64,000 nt of DNA from Phymatolithon calcareum. Taxonomy: Eukaryota; Rhodophyta; Florideophyceae; Hapalidiales. How positions within the stretch are numbered: position 1 is the first letter of the stretch; every line of letters starts with the position of its first letter. The stretch is from the NCBI GenBank assembly GCA_977006965.1, contig OZ345371.1:2418001-2482000 (forward strand). Reading direction: 5' to 3'. The notes under the pieces were generated by a model. That model saw only the letters and a list, made by a program, of their open reading frames with translations. It made no database searches and had not been told where the DNA came from. Shown here piece by piece: positions 21,804-31,382 of the stretch. Both the position numbers and the translations under genes were made by a program.

Positions 21804-22550
21804 TCAATGTGTCGCTGAGTGGAAGGCATACACGAAGCACACCATGGGAAGAGAGTAAAGCAGACCGCCAAGTTTGAAGCTGAAAAGAGTGCTCGGGGGC
21901 GGGACGGTCCAGCCGGCCTCACCGCCGTGCGAAGTCGCCAGCCGAAAAAGAAGGGCAAGAACTTGGATGTAGCAGCCAGCCGTGGCCAATGCACTCGCGG
22001 GACCGAAAACTGAGAGGTTGGAAGTAAGAGTGACCCAGTAGAGTGAAATGAGTACACCAATAATTCGGGCAGATTTGCTGAGTGCACCGGTCCCGGCAAT
22101 CATGTCAGGGAGCAGGTCGGCAAGTCCTACCATATAGGAAATGGCCGCTACGGCAAGGGCGAGCGCAAGAAGAACGTCGGCGATAGTACCTTGGACAGTG
22201 CCGAAGTAGTACGTGACAATATCTGTGTACGTGCTCTTCTTGCATTGAATACCGGCATTGATGACAGTCTGCGCGGCGAAGAAGGCCATGACAGCAAAGA
22301 GTACAAGTAAGCCGAGCGCCACAATGGGTCCTGATAGCATCATGGCATAGGGTAGCGAGAGCATGGATGCACCAAGGGCACAGGCGGCAAGGTTCATTAC
22401 GGACGAGAAAATGGTACCTGTCTTCTCTGGTGCGTCTGCGCCTTCGATTTCACCCGCCCATGTGTACCCATCGCGTGCGGTTTTCTCAGCCGAGCTCGGA
22501 GACGCAGTGGTTACGGGCAACAGAGGGGCAATTTCGGGATTTGAAGCCAT
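21804..22550 (-). CDS. Amino-acid transporter (AAAP/SLC38-type), C-terminally truncated
   Basis: 248 aa from MASNPEIAPLL at 22550 (an in-frame Met at 22604 is possible). An acidic cytoplasmic N-terminus is followed by the family's signature first helix (SVMNLAACALGASMLSLPYA) and about five more membrane segments (for example GLLVLFAVMAFFAAQT and ARIIGVLISLYWVTLTSNL), ending in LLYSLPMVCFVYAFHSATH. Family members have about 400-500 aa and 10-11 helices, and the FVYAFH sequence is normally only midway. The second half is therefore absent, and the frame runs into the coiled-coil gene. It may be a truncated gene, a recombination junction, or exon 1 with downstream exons lost. Confidence 0.75.
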   Translation of the reverse strand: MASNPEIAPLLPVTTASPSSAEKTARDGYTWAGEIEGADAPEKTGTIFSSVMNLAACALGASMLSLPYAMMLSGPIVALGLLVLFAVMAFFAAQTVINAGIQCKKSTYTDIVTYYFGTVQGTIADVLLALALAVAAISYMVGLADLLPDMIAGTGALSKSARIIGVLISLYWVTLTSNLSVFGPASALATAGCYIQVLALLFRLATSHGGEAGWTVPPPSTLFSFKLGGLLYSLPMVCFVYAFHSATH

Positions 22551-22604
22551 CTTTCGTGAGGATGGCACTTGAGAATGTACCGTCAAGGAGATGATTCTTG
22601 ACAA

Positions 22605-23018
22605 TTAGATGCTTCCTTGACGACTGAAGACTCGAATACACTTTGGCTCACGGCTGCTGGAATGAAGGCTGGAAATATTTTGAGGAGAAGGGGTTAAGTC
22701 TCGGCTTAAGAGGGGGCCATTAGATCGAGCATTGATACTCGACAAGTCAAGGAGGATGTTGACAACTTTGCCGTGTTGCGTTGTCGGGGGCCCATTAACC
22801 GCAGTTGTGCCAAGATCAGACCCCGAATTTCAATTGCGCAACTCGCAACCAGGTAGGGGTTATGGGAATTGGCCGGTGTGATTCGGGCACGGGGTGGGGG
22901 AGACTGTTTTGTTCGCGAGAACATTGGTTATGGCTGCCCTATAGCGTATACGCATCTGCACCGGATCACGCTGCTGGGCACTGTAACGCAGAATCAATTG
23001 CCCAATTATACCGATTAT
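22605..23018. other. Intergenic region upstream of the transporter
   Basis: About 410 bases between the transporter start and duplication copy B. No ORF with recognisable features; presumably it holds the transporter promoter. Confidence 0.5.
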
Positions 23019-23201
23019 TTCCAGAGCTGTAATGCAGAAATCTCAGCGTAATCTGATGATGCTCTCGGCCAAGGAGCACATACGGAAGAGCATCCTGTTG
23101 TCAATGAATCATTCAGGCCGGTCACTCTCCTCTGTTTAGGCCCTCACTGACGCTGATCGTTCGGTGGAAAATCAATCCCTGCTAATACAGAGTCTATGAT
23201 C

Positions 23202-24458
23202 TCACCGCCCATCCCAGTAACCCCGTGATGAATGCCTGTCTCGCCGTCTATGCACGGACTGTGGGAGTCCCTCGCGGGCCTCGTACTCATCTGCGTCCTC
23301 CTCAAGCTTACGCTCGTCATGCGCCCCGGGAAGGGTGAGAGGTTTTGCAAACCACGAGCAAGCGGCGTCATTTTCTGAGCGAGCCTTAGAACCACTGCCG
23401 CGAGCTGCAAGCACCTTTTTCTCGAAATCTGCCAGCTTGTGTAGTGCCTCAGCCTCCTGCGACCCTGATTTTCCACGACGGCGGCTGCGCGGAACGGAGA
23501 TAGCGTCGCGCTTGCTATTGTGTTTACCCCCTATCTTGACCGCCGCCAAATCGGTCGCAGGTCTTGTCGATGTAGCTGGGGGGTAGGCATTTGCTGCTGA
23601 CGCCACACCATTTTTTTGCGGTTTTGCAGATTTTTTGACCCCACCGCGTAGTAATGCTGCTCGGAGTCTGTCAAATTCTGCACGCGCCTCAGTGGCCTTA
23701 TCCACGGCGCCGTTTTGCAGGGGCTGGGGCGCCGAGGCACTCTTAGTCGATGGTACGGGCACAACAGGCATGACTTTTCCTCGTGCTATGGACTTTTTTT
23801 TGGGAAGCGGTGCCGGACCGTCATCCTCGCTATCGTCATCCTCATGCAATGCAAAAGAGAGTCTGTGCGTGTCCCGGACAGCAACCTTACGAAGCGGATC
23901 CTCGCGTTTTTGTATACTTGGAGCATTTTTTTCCTTTGCGTTTCTAACGATTTCGGGAAACGGGTTGTCAACAACGTCGATACCGAGAATTTTTGGCGGC
24001 TCGTCAGCATCCTTCGCCGCTTCCGCAAGCGCGACAGCATTGAAGATAGTGTCCCCGACGACATTTCCTACAATAGTATGCAAACCATTGAGCCATGGCG
24101 TCTCAGCAAGCGTAATGAAGAACTGCGACCCGCACAATCCGTCTTCGTCGGCGACAAGAGCGACTAATCCTCGACGGCGAAACTTAAGCCGTCCGTGTGC
24201 CTCGCGACGCAGCGGACCAGGAAACGCAGGTGCACCACCATATCCAGTACCCGAAGGGTCGCCACCTTGGATAAGGACCCCGGGAACGACACGATGAAAA
24301 GCTAACCCATCGTAATAGGAATTCAATGCATGCTGCACCACGCTTCGCCCCGCACGTGGGCTCTCGTCTGCCCACAGTGCTACGGATATAGGCCCGTGTG
24401 TTGTGCGCAGCGTTAACAATCCCCGCGTCCCGGGTTCGAGCGCATACACGCTCGACAT
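23202..24458 (-). CDS. CWC27: CWC27-like spliceosome-associated cyclophilin, copy B, intact
   Basis: 418 aa from MSSVYALEPGTRG; the upstream in-frame Met at 24521 is not favoured because known CWC27 proteins begin MS-x-x-Y-x-x-EP. Residues ~1-165 form a cyclophilin domain (FHRVVPGVLIQGGDPSGTG, GSQFFITLAETPWLNGLHT). The Arg of FHR and the Trp of PWLNG are present, whereas human CWC27 has lost that Trp, so isomerase activity is possible. It is followed by NPFPEIV and an acidic LSFALHEDDDSEDD block, a charged linker, and the CWC27-type C-terminal helix (ADFEKKVLAARG ... SWFAKPLTL). CWC27 acts in the activated spliceosome with CWC22. Copy A is interrupted, so this is the only functional copy in the window. 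Confidence 0.83.
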   Translation of the reverse strand: MSSVYALEPGTRGLLTLRTTHGPISVALWADESPRAGRSVVQHALNSYYDGLAFHRVVPGVLIQGGDPSGTGYGGAPAFPGPLRREAHGRLKFRRRGLVALVADEDGLCGSQFFITLAETPWLNGLHTIVGNVVGDTIFNAVALAEAAKDADEPPKILGIDVVDNPFPEIVRNAKEKNAPSIQKREDPLRKVAVRDTHRLSFALHEDDDSEDDGPAPLPKKKSIARGKVMPVVPVPSTKSASAPQPLQNGAVDKATEARAEFDRLRAALLRGGVKKSAKPQKNGVASAANAYPPATSTRPATDLAAVKIGGKHNSKRDAISVPRSRRRGKSGSQEAEALHKLADFEKKVLAARGSGSKARSENDAACSWFAKPLTLPGAHDERKLEEDADEYEAREGLPQSVHRRRDRHSSRGYWDGR

Positions 24459-24641
24459 TGCACAGTGCGAATGTAATAGACAGCGCAGATCGTTTAGGTC
24501 CTCGACTGATGAAGGGCTCATGCTTTTGGACCTTACAGTTTAGGCTCTCTGATTTTATCATACTCGTACAGTACCTACATCTTTAGTCGAATCCTCCAAG
24601 CATCCTCTCTGCAAAAATAAAACTGTGCGCCGAGGCTGGTT

Positions 24642-25434
24642 CTATGTGTCGCGTTCGCCTTCTTCTTCGCTTTCTTCCTCGCTACTACTCACGTCCTCAT
24701 ATCCTTCCAGAATCCCCGTTGGTACTGAGACCGAATTTTTCACTTCGTGAGCTACTCGCAGCTTATCAGTTTCCACATTCGTCCGTGCTATGGGCCTGTC
24801 TTTAACATTCTCGCTGTCCATGGCATCCCCGTCTATCCTCTTCCGCTTCGCAACAACCTTGATCAGTCCAAGCGTCCCGCGAGGTCTCTTGGTGCGCGCA
24901 TCCTCCTTTCGCCTCGCGCCAGCGATAGCCTCCAGAGCGCGATCAACACCAAAGGCGCCTTTGGCAGCAGCAACGCCCCGCTGAATTGCCTCACGCTTCT
25001 CCAAAAAAAGCGGACACCTCTGCACGCTCCGCAGCTTCGCCGTCTGCTGCGCGTGCGCGCTCCACAGCTTCAATGCCACCAAGAAATGCGATGTCCTCCT
25101 CTACCAAGGCCCTTTCGTCCGTACGCTCCGCATCCCGTTCCGCATCTTTTCTATTCTTTGCTTCCGGTAGTCGTGCGAACAAATCCTTACCGTCACCAAC
25201 AGAGCCACTCCCGTCACCTTGGGCGCGCACAAAGTTGGGGTACTCCACACCAACGGTTTCCAGCCCAGCAGCGTTCGCGGCAGCTGCACCGAACACTTCC
25301 TCGGTGAGTCGCATCGCACGGCCCGGTGTTGTTGTTGTCCCCTTTTCCCGCGCCGTCGATGCCATGTTGATGTCGCAGTTCGCGGAAGTGCCCACTAATG
25401 AGTCGACCAGGGAAGGGTATCCAAAGTGGACCAT
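24642..25434 (-). pseudogene. NIP30-domain protein, copy B, one-base frameshift
   Basis: Collinear with 11192-11983. The plus-strand A run at 25003-25009 has seven A where copy A has six (11553-11558). On the minus strand this shifts the frame right after AERAEVSAF, giving an early stop; the rest continues open in the next frame to the acidic C-terminus EEEGERD. No second lesion was seen. The indel could be a genuine mutation or a homopolymer sequencing error. Confidence 0.75.
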
Positions 25435-25694
25435 CTTGAAGAGGAATTGTCTGTTCTGTAAGTACTGAAGTATGATAGAGTTTGATCCCCTTCATGATCT
25501 GCAATTCTGTGTCATGCGGGGAAACTGCACAGGTCTCTGTCCTTCGAAAACATAGAACGGCAGAAGAGCTAATCTCGACTCCCTTTGGCACAGATTTGGA
25601 GCCGCGTAAGTTGCGTGAGGATTTTTGATAATAATTCACAGCCGTGCCTGATGGCATGATTTCAAAAAACGGTCAAACTTGAAAGCATGAAGTA

Positions 25695-25991
25695 CTACAG
25701 TGCTTGAGTGAAGGTACCTCCAGTCTCCCTAAATAGTGCAAAACTGTAACACGTGACCGGGGACACAAAAAAGTCTTTTACAACACTAGGACTAGCATAG
25801 AAAATATCTTTTGACAAAATACGCACGGCTAACGCTCGGACAAACGCTTTCAAATCTTCAGTCTGGCTACAACTTCGTTTGTGGTATAACACAAGTGCGG
25901 CGATGGATGCATCGGAGCTGTTACTCGACTTCATTTCTCCGTACAAAGAGATCTCTTGGGAGGAAATGACTACCCTGGTCGACGGTAACAT
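25695..25991 (-). CDS. Possible small protein, copy B (uncertain)
   Basis: Counterpart of 12278-12541. The first 75 residues are nearly the same; the C-terminus differs because a one-base indel near 25772 (AAAAAAGTCTTTT versus AAAAAAAGTTCTG in copy A) changes the frame. That drift argues against strong coding constraint. Confidence 0.25.
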   Translation of the reverse strand: MLPSTRVVISSQEISLYGEMKSSNSSDASIAALVLYHKRSCSQTEDLKAFVRALAVRILSKDIFYASPSVVKDFFVSPVTCYSFALFRETGGTFTQAL

Positions 25992-26069
25992 TTTAGAAAA
26001 GTCACTTTGTAACGTGGTACGAACTGTAGACAGCTAAAGTGTTTCGGATGTATCAATAGCGAATCGACG

Positions 26070-26276
26070 TTAGTGCCCGGGTATTGTGCCGTCAAGAACA
26101 ATCTTTATACCTGTACCGTGGTATGCTGCAATTGAGAGCTCAAGGTGTTTTGGGACTGCAGGAGGGATATGGTAGCGTTGGCCGAAGTACTCATTCACTT
26201 TGAAAGATTGAAGTGAGAAAACGCAGGTAGCAGCAACATTTTCCCCATTTGTCTCAGAAATTGTGCAACTTCCCAA
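26070..26276 (-). CDS. Possible small protein or exon, copy B (uncertain)
   Basis: Counterpart of 12620-12826, 68 aa, nearly identical. No motif recognised. Confidence 0.25.
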   Translation of the reverse strand: MGSCTISETNGENVAATCVFSLQSFKVNEYFGQRYHIPPAVPKHLELSIAAYHGTGIKIVLDGTIPGH

Positions 26277-26305
26277 GTTAGATTCGACGTGAAGAAAGTC
26301 GCTTC

Positions 26306-26605
26306 ATGACTGCGGATGAGAAGCGCCAGTGTGACTCCAGAGACAAAATGTTTGATATAATGCTGAAGGGGAGTTTCACAGAACATACATACAGGTTGAC
26401 TTCGTCGAAGTATCCTAACGAATCAGTAGAAGTTTCAGGATATTCCCTGGAGGTAGATCACTTGGGCAGAGTGAAATCGACCGATAGACCAGGCAGTTTC
26501 CCGATATGCCACATGGTTGCAGATGTGGTTGGCAAATCATCCCTCGATATCGGCAATATACAGTACACGACCGATACGGGGTTGGGCGTTTGCTACAAAG
26601 GATAA
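26306..26605 (+). CDS. Possible small protein, copy B (uncertain)
   Basis: 99-aa ORF (MTADEKRQCDSRDKMFDIML...) with normal-looking composition. In copy A the same frame is cut by a stop (TAA near 12968, where copy B has a sense codon). No motif recognised; a decaying gene is possible. Confidence 0.25.
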   Translation: MTADEKRQCDSRDKMFDIMLKGSFTEHTYRLTSSKYPNESVEVSGYSLEVDHLGRVKSTDRPGSFPICHMVADVVGKSSLDIGNIQYTTDTGLGVCYKG

Positions 26606-27081
26606 CCAGACATATGAAGCTGGGAGACGGTGAGTCATCCAGACCGAGCATTATAACAGTTGTGCCATCTCACTGGCAATCTGAAATTGCAGTGTACGTC
26701 TCTTGTTGTCGACCAAGACAGTGGCTTGCAATGTGAGGTCGGTCAATGGCGAAACAAGAAGAGTAAGAAAGACACTGACAGCACAAGACTTAGGGAAGAT
26801 CCTATAGAGCGACCACGTCGGGTGGCCACCCGCAAGTGTCAGCTCGTAATAACGGACAGATCACTTTATTGGTGCTATGTGGGGGCAGCAGCTAGTGGCG
26901 TATAACGCTCCCTGAATACAGGGCTGTATCCTCGAACGCCACTGACTATGTTCCAGCACTCAAGGATGTGATAACACAGTTGGTCAGATACGTCCCGCTG
27001 ATGAGAATCGCCAACGTAGTACTGTATATGCCTGTCTCAAATAAATTGCTACCAACATGATCCTCCTTCGTCGCATATACA

Positions 27082-27112
27082 CTGTACCCGGATGATAATC
27101 ATCCGGGTACAG
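27082..27112. promoter_or_regulatory. Perfect 31-nt palindrome upstream of SEL1 gene B
   Basis: CTGTACCCGGATGAT, a central A, then the exact reverse complement. It lies ~250 bases before the SEL1 start. The copy-A version has one mismatch. The arms are unusually long for a chance dyad. Confidence 0.55.
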
Positions 27113-27359
27113 CTGTATCAAAAACATTTTCAAATAAAGTAGATTTTAATGTGAGGAACCGGGGAAGGTTTTCCTCTAAGACGTGTCCGTCTCTCCAACA
27201 CTCGACCTGCTAAGATCTACTGACCTCTGACCACAACTACAATTTGGTACAGTACTCTTCAACGAGCTCCAAAACAACAGTGCTTCATCTAGTACCATTT
27301 TCCGCCGTGCGACCGACGACCTCCGTTCTTCTAGCATTGCGGTTTTGCAAAAATTCAAA

Positions 27360-30300
27360 ATGTCTTGTGAACTACCGTGCCATCCAGGGATCGTCTACAC
27401 CGTCTACGCCGCCGCTTTCATCCCGCTCGCATTCATTTACGGCATGGACTTCATCACTGACAGGTGGAGGTCGATTCGTAAGACCTGGCAGAACGGCATG
27501 ACTCAGCTGTGCATCTCACTGCCCTGCCTTGCGTATGTCATGTACTACATTGTTCTCCAAATCGGCGGTGGGGACCACAAGGAGGCAGCTTCCGCTATCA
27601 CAGTGGCAGTATTCAACGCGTACCATGTTGTTCGAACGGTTTGGGGTCTGTTGCAGCTTTCTGAGTTCCGAAACTGGAACGTTCATGCCTTAACCTGTCT
27701 TATCAATCTTCGGTACAAGTCGTCAAGAGTCCGTGACTTTTGCTTGTTCTGGAAAAAAGAAAGCAATACTATTGATGAGGAGCTGGAAGATGTTGAGAGA
27801 ACAGTGGACAATGAAATGCTTGTCAACAGCTCACTCATTGACAATGAGATCACTGGTCATGACCTCCCAATGCGCCCCGTTTTGCGTTCCCGCGTTGAGT
27901 ACAGTGACCAGGAACGACACGGTCGCTTCGCACGATTTGTTGCGTCGCATTTGAGATCTACGCTACCGGAAGAATGTGCCGTCCGTTGGTTAGTGTCATT
28001 CCTCGCAAAGTTCGGAAGTCGATGGCTTGCTGATACCAAACTTTTGTCTGACGCCACATGTGATGGCTTCCGCGGCGAAGAGCGGTGGAGAAAATCTCGA
28101 GATCTTGCAGTTGTGGCAATGATGCACACAACGAACGGGATGGTGACTGAGACCGGATCAACAGAAAGTTTCGTTTCTCCGTTTTCTCCGTTTCACGAGT
28201 TTTGCATTACCCCCAACAGCTGCGTTGACTCCCGAGTTGACGTCAGTGACATACACTCGCTTCCTTTTCAAATGAACGGGTACATGAACCCGGAACTTGG
28301 CGAAGACAACGTGTTTGACTTTGCCCGTCAAGCAGCAACAATAAAAGACGCTGTAAGAGATGACTGGCATAAAGCGTCTCTGAACAAGTTGGATGATGAG
28401 GAGAGAACGGCGGTCGAGAACATGTCTGCTGCGCAGCTAGCTTGTTTCGCCAAGCTTATGCATCAGGACCAAGTGCACTGGAAGAAGACTGAAAGACGTC
28501 CTCACCGTTTTCTTGACGACCTGTTGCCCCGCACCTTCAGCTACCAGTTAGGTGGAGATCGTGAGCAAAGTATTGATGAAATCCTCAAGAGACTTCCCTT
28601 TGACCTGCCCAGCCTTCAACGTCGGGTCTGGTCGCTGAATGATGGAGTGTTTCAAGAGAGCATTCATATGGATAACTACGTTTCTCTGGAGAGTGGTGAC
28701 AGTAGTGATTCTTCTTTTGAGACCTTACAACTCACGACTGAAGAAGATGGACAGCGTTCCGCTTTTCAACAGCAGGTCAACCTTGAAACCGCCCGACTTC
28801 AGGCAAATAACATGACTCCTGGCGGAATGAAAACAAGTCGCTTCATCGGGTGTGTCGCTGAAATTGTGCGGAGTGCGCTTGCAAAATGGGTCGAAAAGTC
28901 CGACAACGATACCACCGGCTGGTCGTCACGTATTTCTACTATGAGGTTGCGCTTTCCGTGCAGTGCACAGCTATGCTCCACATTCCAGGAAATCGAGGAG
29001 GACAATACCCGTGCTCATAGGTGGAATATGAGACTGATTTGGGAAATGCAATCATTCTTGGGGTGGAAAGTTGGAAAAGAGGTCGAAGAGATTGAAGAGA
29101 TTGAAGGGAATGACACAGACCTGCGAAGGTCAGAAGCACTCGTGATGCTGTTTATTCTTGGTTTTCCATCAGTACGAATCGAACGCAATGATTGCGGAGA
29201 GTTTGAAAGTACAGCCACGGAGAGCAATGACACTGTGATCACTCTCGAGAGTGATGGGGTACAGAAATTTACAGTGGCACCGATTGGCGGTCCTCAAAAA
29301 ATTGTGATTACAGTTGAAGTGAACGTTGAGGCCAGATGGGTCTCTTTGCGCATGGAATTGGAAGGTGTTGTATTTGACTGGCAAGGTTGGAAAGACACAT
29401 TCATGGGCAGCATGTGTGCACAGAAAAGATGGAGACTAAGTCGCGGGATCTCGAAGCATGAAACACTGCGCGAAGAAGGGAATCAATCTCAACTTTCCGA
29501 ATCTATTCAGAGGATTGAAGAACCGGGATATGCAGAATATAATTTTTGGGCTGGTTGGCCCCCATTCATGCCGGAGATTGCCCAATATGAGTTCAAGGAC
29601 GAAGGATTTATAATTATTCCTTATATTGAGGGTTTGAATTCTGCACTGGATGCCCACTATCATAGTCAGTCGAGAGAAGAGGTCGGACCTGTGTACGAGG
29701 ATGGAAGGGTCGCGCTTGAAGGTGGTCGCAAGAACGAGGCGATGATTGTTTTTGGGCGTTGCATAGCAGAACAAGGAGACAGACGCGCTTTGCAAGATTT
29801 CGCCGATATTCTTCTGAAACAGAATCCTGTGAACAGTTTTGATACAGACGGATTGTGGTTGGACATGCACTCATGGTACGAGATATTGATTAATCGAAGA
29901 CCAAGAGAGTTGGCCCATGACGTTTCCAATGAAATCGATCTTCAGCTACTGGCAGACGAGTGTGGACGTTTCTCGGAACCCATGAAAGACGTTTTTTTTG
30001 AGTGGCTGAAAGCCTTTTCGTTGTTTCATGTGAACGGGCCAGAGAATGCTGTGTCGGAGGCAGCCGTTTGTACAATGGAATCTATTCTTGTGAAAGAGAA
30101 TCACTCTGCTATTATTGCACTCCATCTCGCTATCGCGTATCAAAGTCTATACGTGGAGTCGCGTGACTTGTTACAAAGGCAGCTCGCAGTACATGCTATT
30201 GTGCGAGCGGGCATTGATGATCCAGATGACGTTGGTGCTCCACTCGGGATGTTACTCGAAAAAGGATTTTACACTTTTCGTAACAAGAAGCACATCTCCG

Positions 30301-31094
30301 CGTTGATCTCGTCCTATAGGGGCGGTTGGTGTGGTGATGGGAAACGGTTCCAAGAACTATTTGAAAGGCTGTTCCTCATGCCTGAAACTCCAGACGGACA
30401 CATAGATGGAAGTCGGCTCTCATTCGGAATGGGCAATCATCCAAAAGACGCTATCAGAGTTTACGAGAAGATACTGCATAAGAAGAAAGATGAGGAGGAA
30501 GATGAGGAACGAGCATTTGCGTCCGCATCTAATCGACTGGGATTGATATATCACCGGGGAGGACCAGATGTTCCTATCAACATTTCGGATGCGAAAAACA
30601 GCTACTCGAATGCAATCGAGCGTGGGTCCACAGAAGCTCTTTGTAACATGGGTGTTCTACTAAATGGAAACCAGGCCGAGGGCGATAACATTTCGTCACT
30701 GGAAGAGGCTGTGGCGACCGGGAACAGTACAACAATGAACAACCTGGGAGTGGCGTACGATCTCGGAAACGGAGTCGAGCGGAATGCTGTGGAAGCCAAG
30801 AAGCTTTACGAGCAAGCCATTGAAAATGACCAACATCCGATTGCTATTTTTAATCTCGCCCTCATGTACAAGTTTGGCGATTCTGAGGTTCGAAGCGAAG
30901 AGAAAAGTGCCGAGCTGATGGACAGATTTTACAGTCCAGACATCGGCACGTCAGGGATGTTCGTTTTGATGCAGGAAATTTCGAAGTTCTCAAATGCGGG
31001 GACCATGGAAGCACGAAACACTGATAGTTGGAAGGTGAAGGTGGAAGAAATCGACGACTGTTTGGCATATGTGAAAGTGAAAGACGGAGAGTGA
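27360..31094 (+). CDS. Large SEL1-repeat membrane protein, copy B
   Basis: 1244 aa from the Met homologous to copy A (an extra in-frame ATG at 27345 is absent from copy A). It has the same architecture as 13904-17734: three N-terminal hydrophobic segments, a long acidic middle and SEL1 repeats near the C-terminus. Compared with copy A it lacks the Ser/Thr-rich insert after residue 125 and has replaced blocks, for example KKTERRPHRF for DLSLPYVEYD, and GGWCGDGKRF for HFYFGDGKRL, set in otherwise near-identical sequence. The frame stays open through all length changes, which supports a functional protein. Confidence 0.88.
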   Translation: MSCELPCHPGIVYTVYAAAFIPLAFIYGMDFITDRWRSIRKTWQNGMTQLCISLPCLAYVMYYIVLQIGGGDHKEAASAITVAVFNAYHVVRTVWGLLQLSEFRNWNVHALTCLINLRYKSSRVRDFCLFWKKESNTIDEELEDVERTVDNEMLVNSSLIDNEITGHDLPMRPVLRSRVEYSDQERHGRFARFVASHLRSTLPEECAVRWLVSFLAKFGSRWLADTKLLSDATCDGFRGEERWRKSRDLAVVAMMHTTNGMVTETGSTESFVSPFSPFHEFCITPNSCVDSRVDVSDIHSLPFQMNGYMNPELGEDNVFDFARQAATIKDAVRDDWHKASLNKLDDEERTAVENMSAAQLACFAKLMHQDQVHWKKTERRPHRFLDDLLPRTFSYQLGGDREQSIDEILKRLPFDLPSLQRRVWSLNDGVFQESIHMDNYVSLESGDSSDSSFETLQLTTEEDGQRSAFQQQVNLETARLQANNMTPGGMKTSRFIGCVAEIVRSALAKWVEKSDNDTTGWSSRISTMRLRFPCSAQLCSTFQEIEEDNTRAHRWNMRLIWEMQSFLGWKVGKEVEEIEEIEGNDTDLRRSEALVMLFILGFPSVRIERNDCGEFESTATESNDTVITLESDGVQKFTVAPIGGPQKIVITVEVNVEARWVSLRMELEGVVFDWQGWKDTFMGSMCAQKRWRLSRGISKHETLREEGNQSQLSESIQRIEEPGYAEYNFWAGWPPFMPEIAQYEFKDEGFIIIPYIEGLNSALDAHYHSQSREEVGPVYEDGRVALEGGRKNEAMIVFGRCIAEQGDRRALQDFADILLKQNPVNSFDTDGLWLDMHSWYEILINRRPRELAHDVSNEIDLQLLADECGRFSEPMKDVFFEWLKAFSLFHVNGPENAVSEAAVCTMESILVKENHSAIIALHLAIAYQSLYVESRDLLQRQLAVHAIVRAGIDDPDDVGAPLGMLLEKGFYTFRNKKHISALISSYRGGWCGDGKRFQELFERLFLMPETPDGHIDGSRLSFGMGNHPKDAIRVYEKILHKKKDEEEDEERAFASASNRLGLIYHRGGPDVPINISDAKNSYSNAIERGSTEALCNMGVLLNGNQAEGDNISSLEEAVATGNSTTMNNLGVAYDLGNGVERNAVEAKKLYEQAIENDQHPIAIFNLALMYKFGDSEVRSEEKSAELMDRFYSPDIGTSGMFVLMQEISKFSNAGTMEARNTDSWKVKVEEIDDCLAYVKVKDGE

Positions 31095-31168
31095 AATATG
31101 AAGATGTCCTTCGGAGACGAGGAACTACTAGAAGGAAATTTGAAATTGTCGAGCTATACATTGGAGAA

Positions 31169-31174
31169 AATAAA
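31169..31174 (+). terminator. Polyadenylation signal, SEL1 gene B
   Basis: AATAAA about 75 bases after the stop codon, conserved with copy A. Confidence 0.5.
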
Positions 31175-31382
31175 ACTTGATTGGTGAATTCATCACATTT
31201 GTCTTCGAGATTGTTGTCAAACGGGGCGGAGTTGAACAGGGCGAAGAGAAAATCTTGGATTTAGTAAATGTGAGTACATGCTCTTCGGGACTAAACTGTC
31301 GTGGTCTGGTGAGCAAACAGGATATACGCGTTGTCCTGCATTTGGTTCATTTAACTTGTAATTTTTGGCTCTGCTGATTTTA

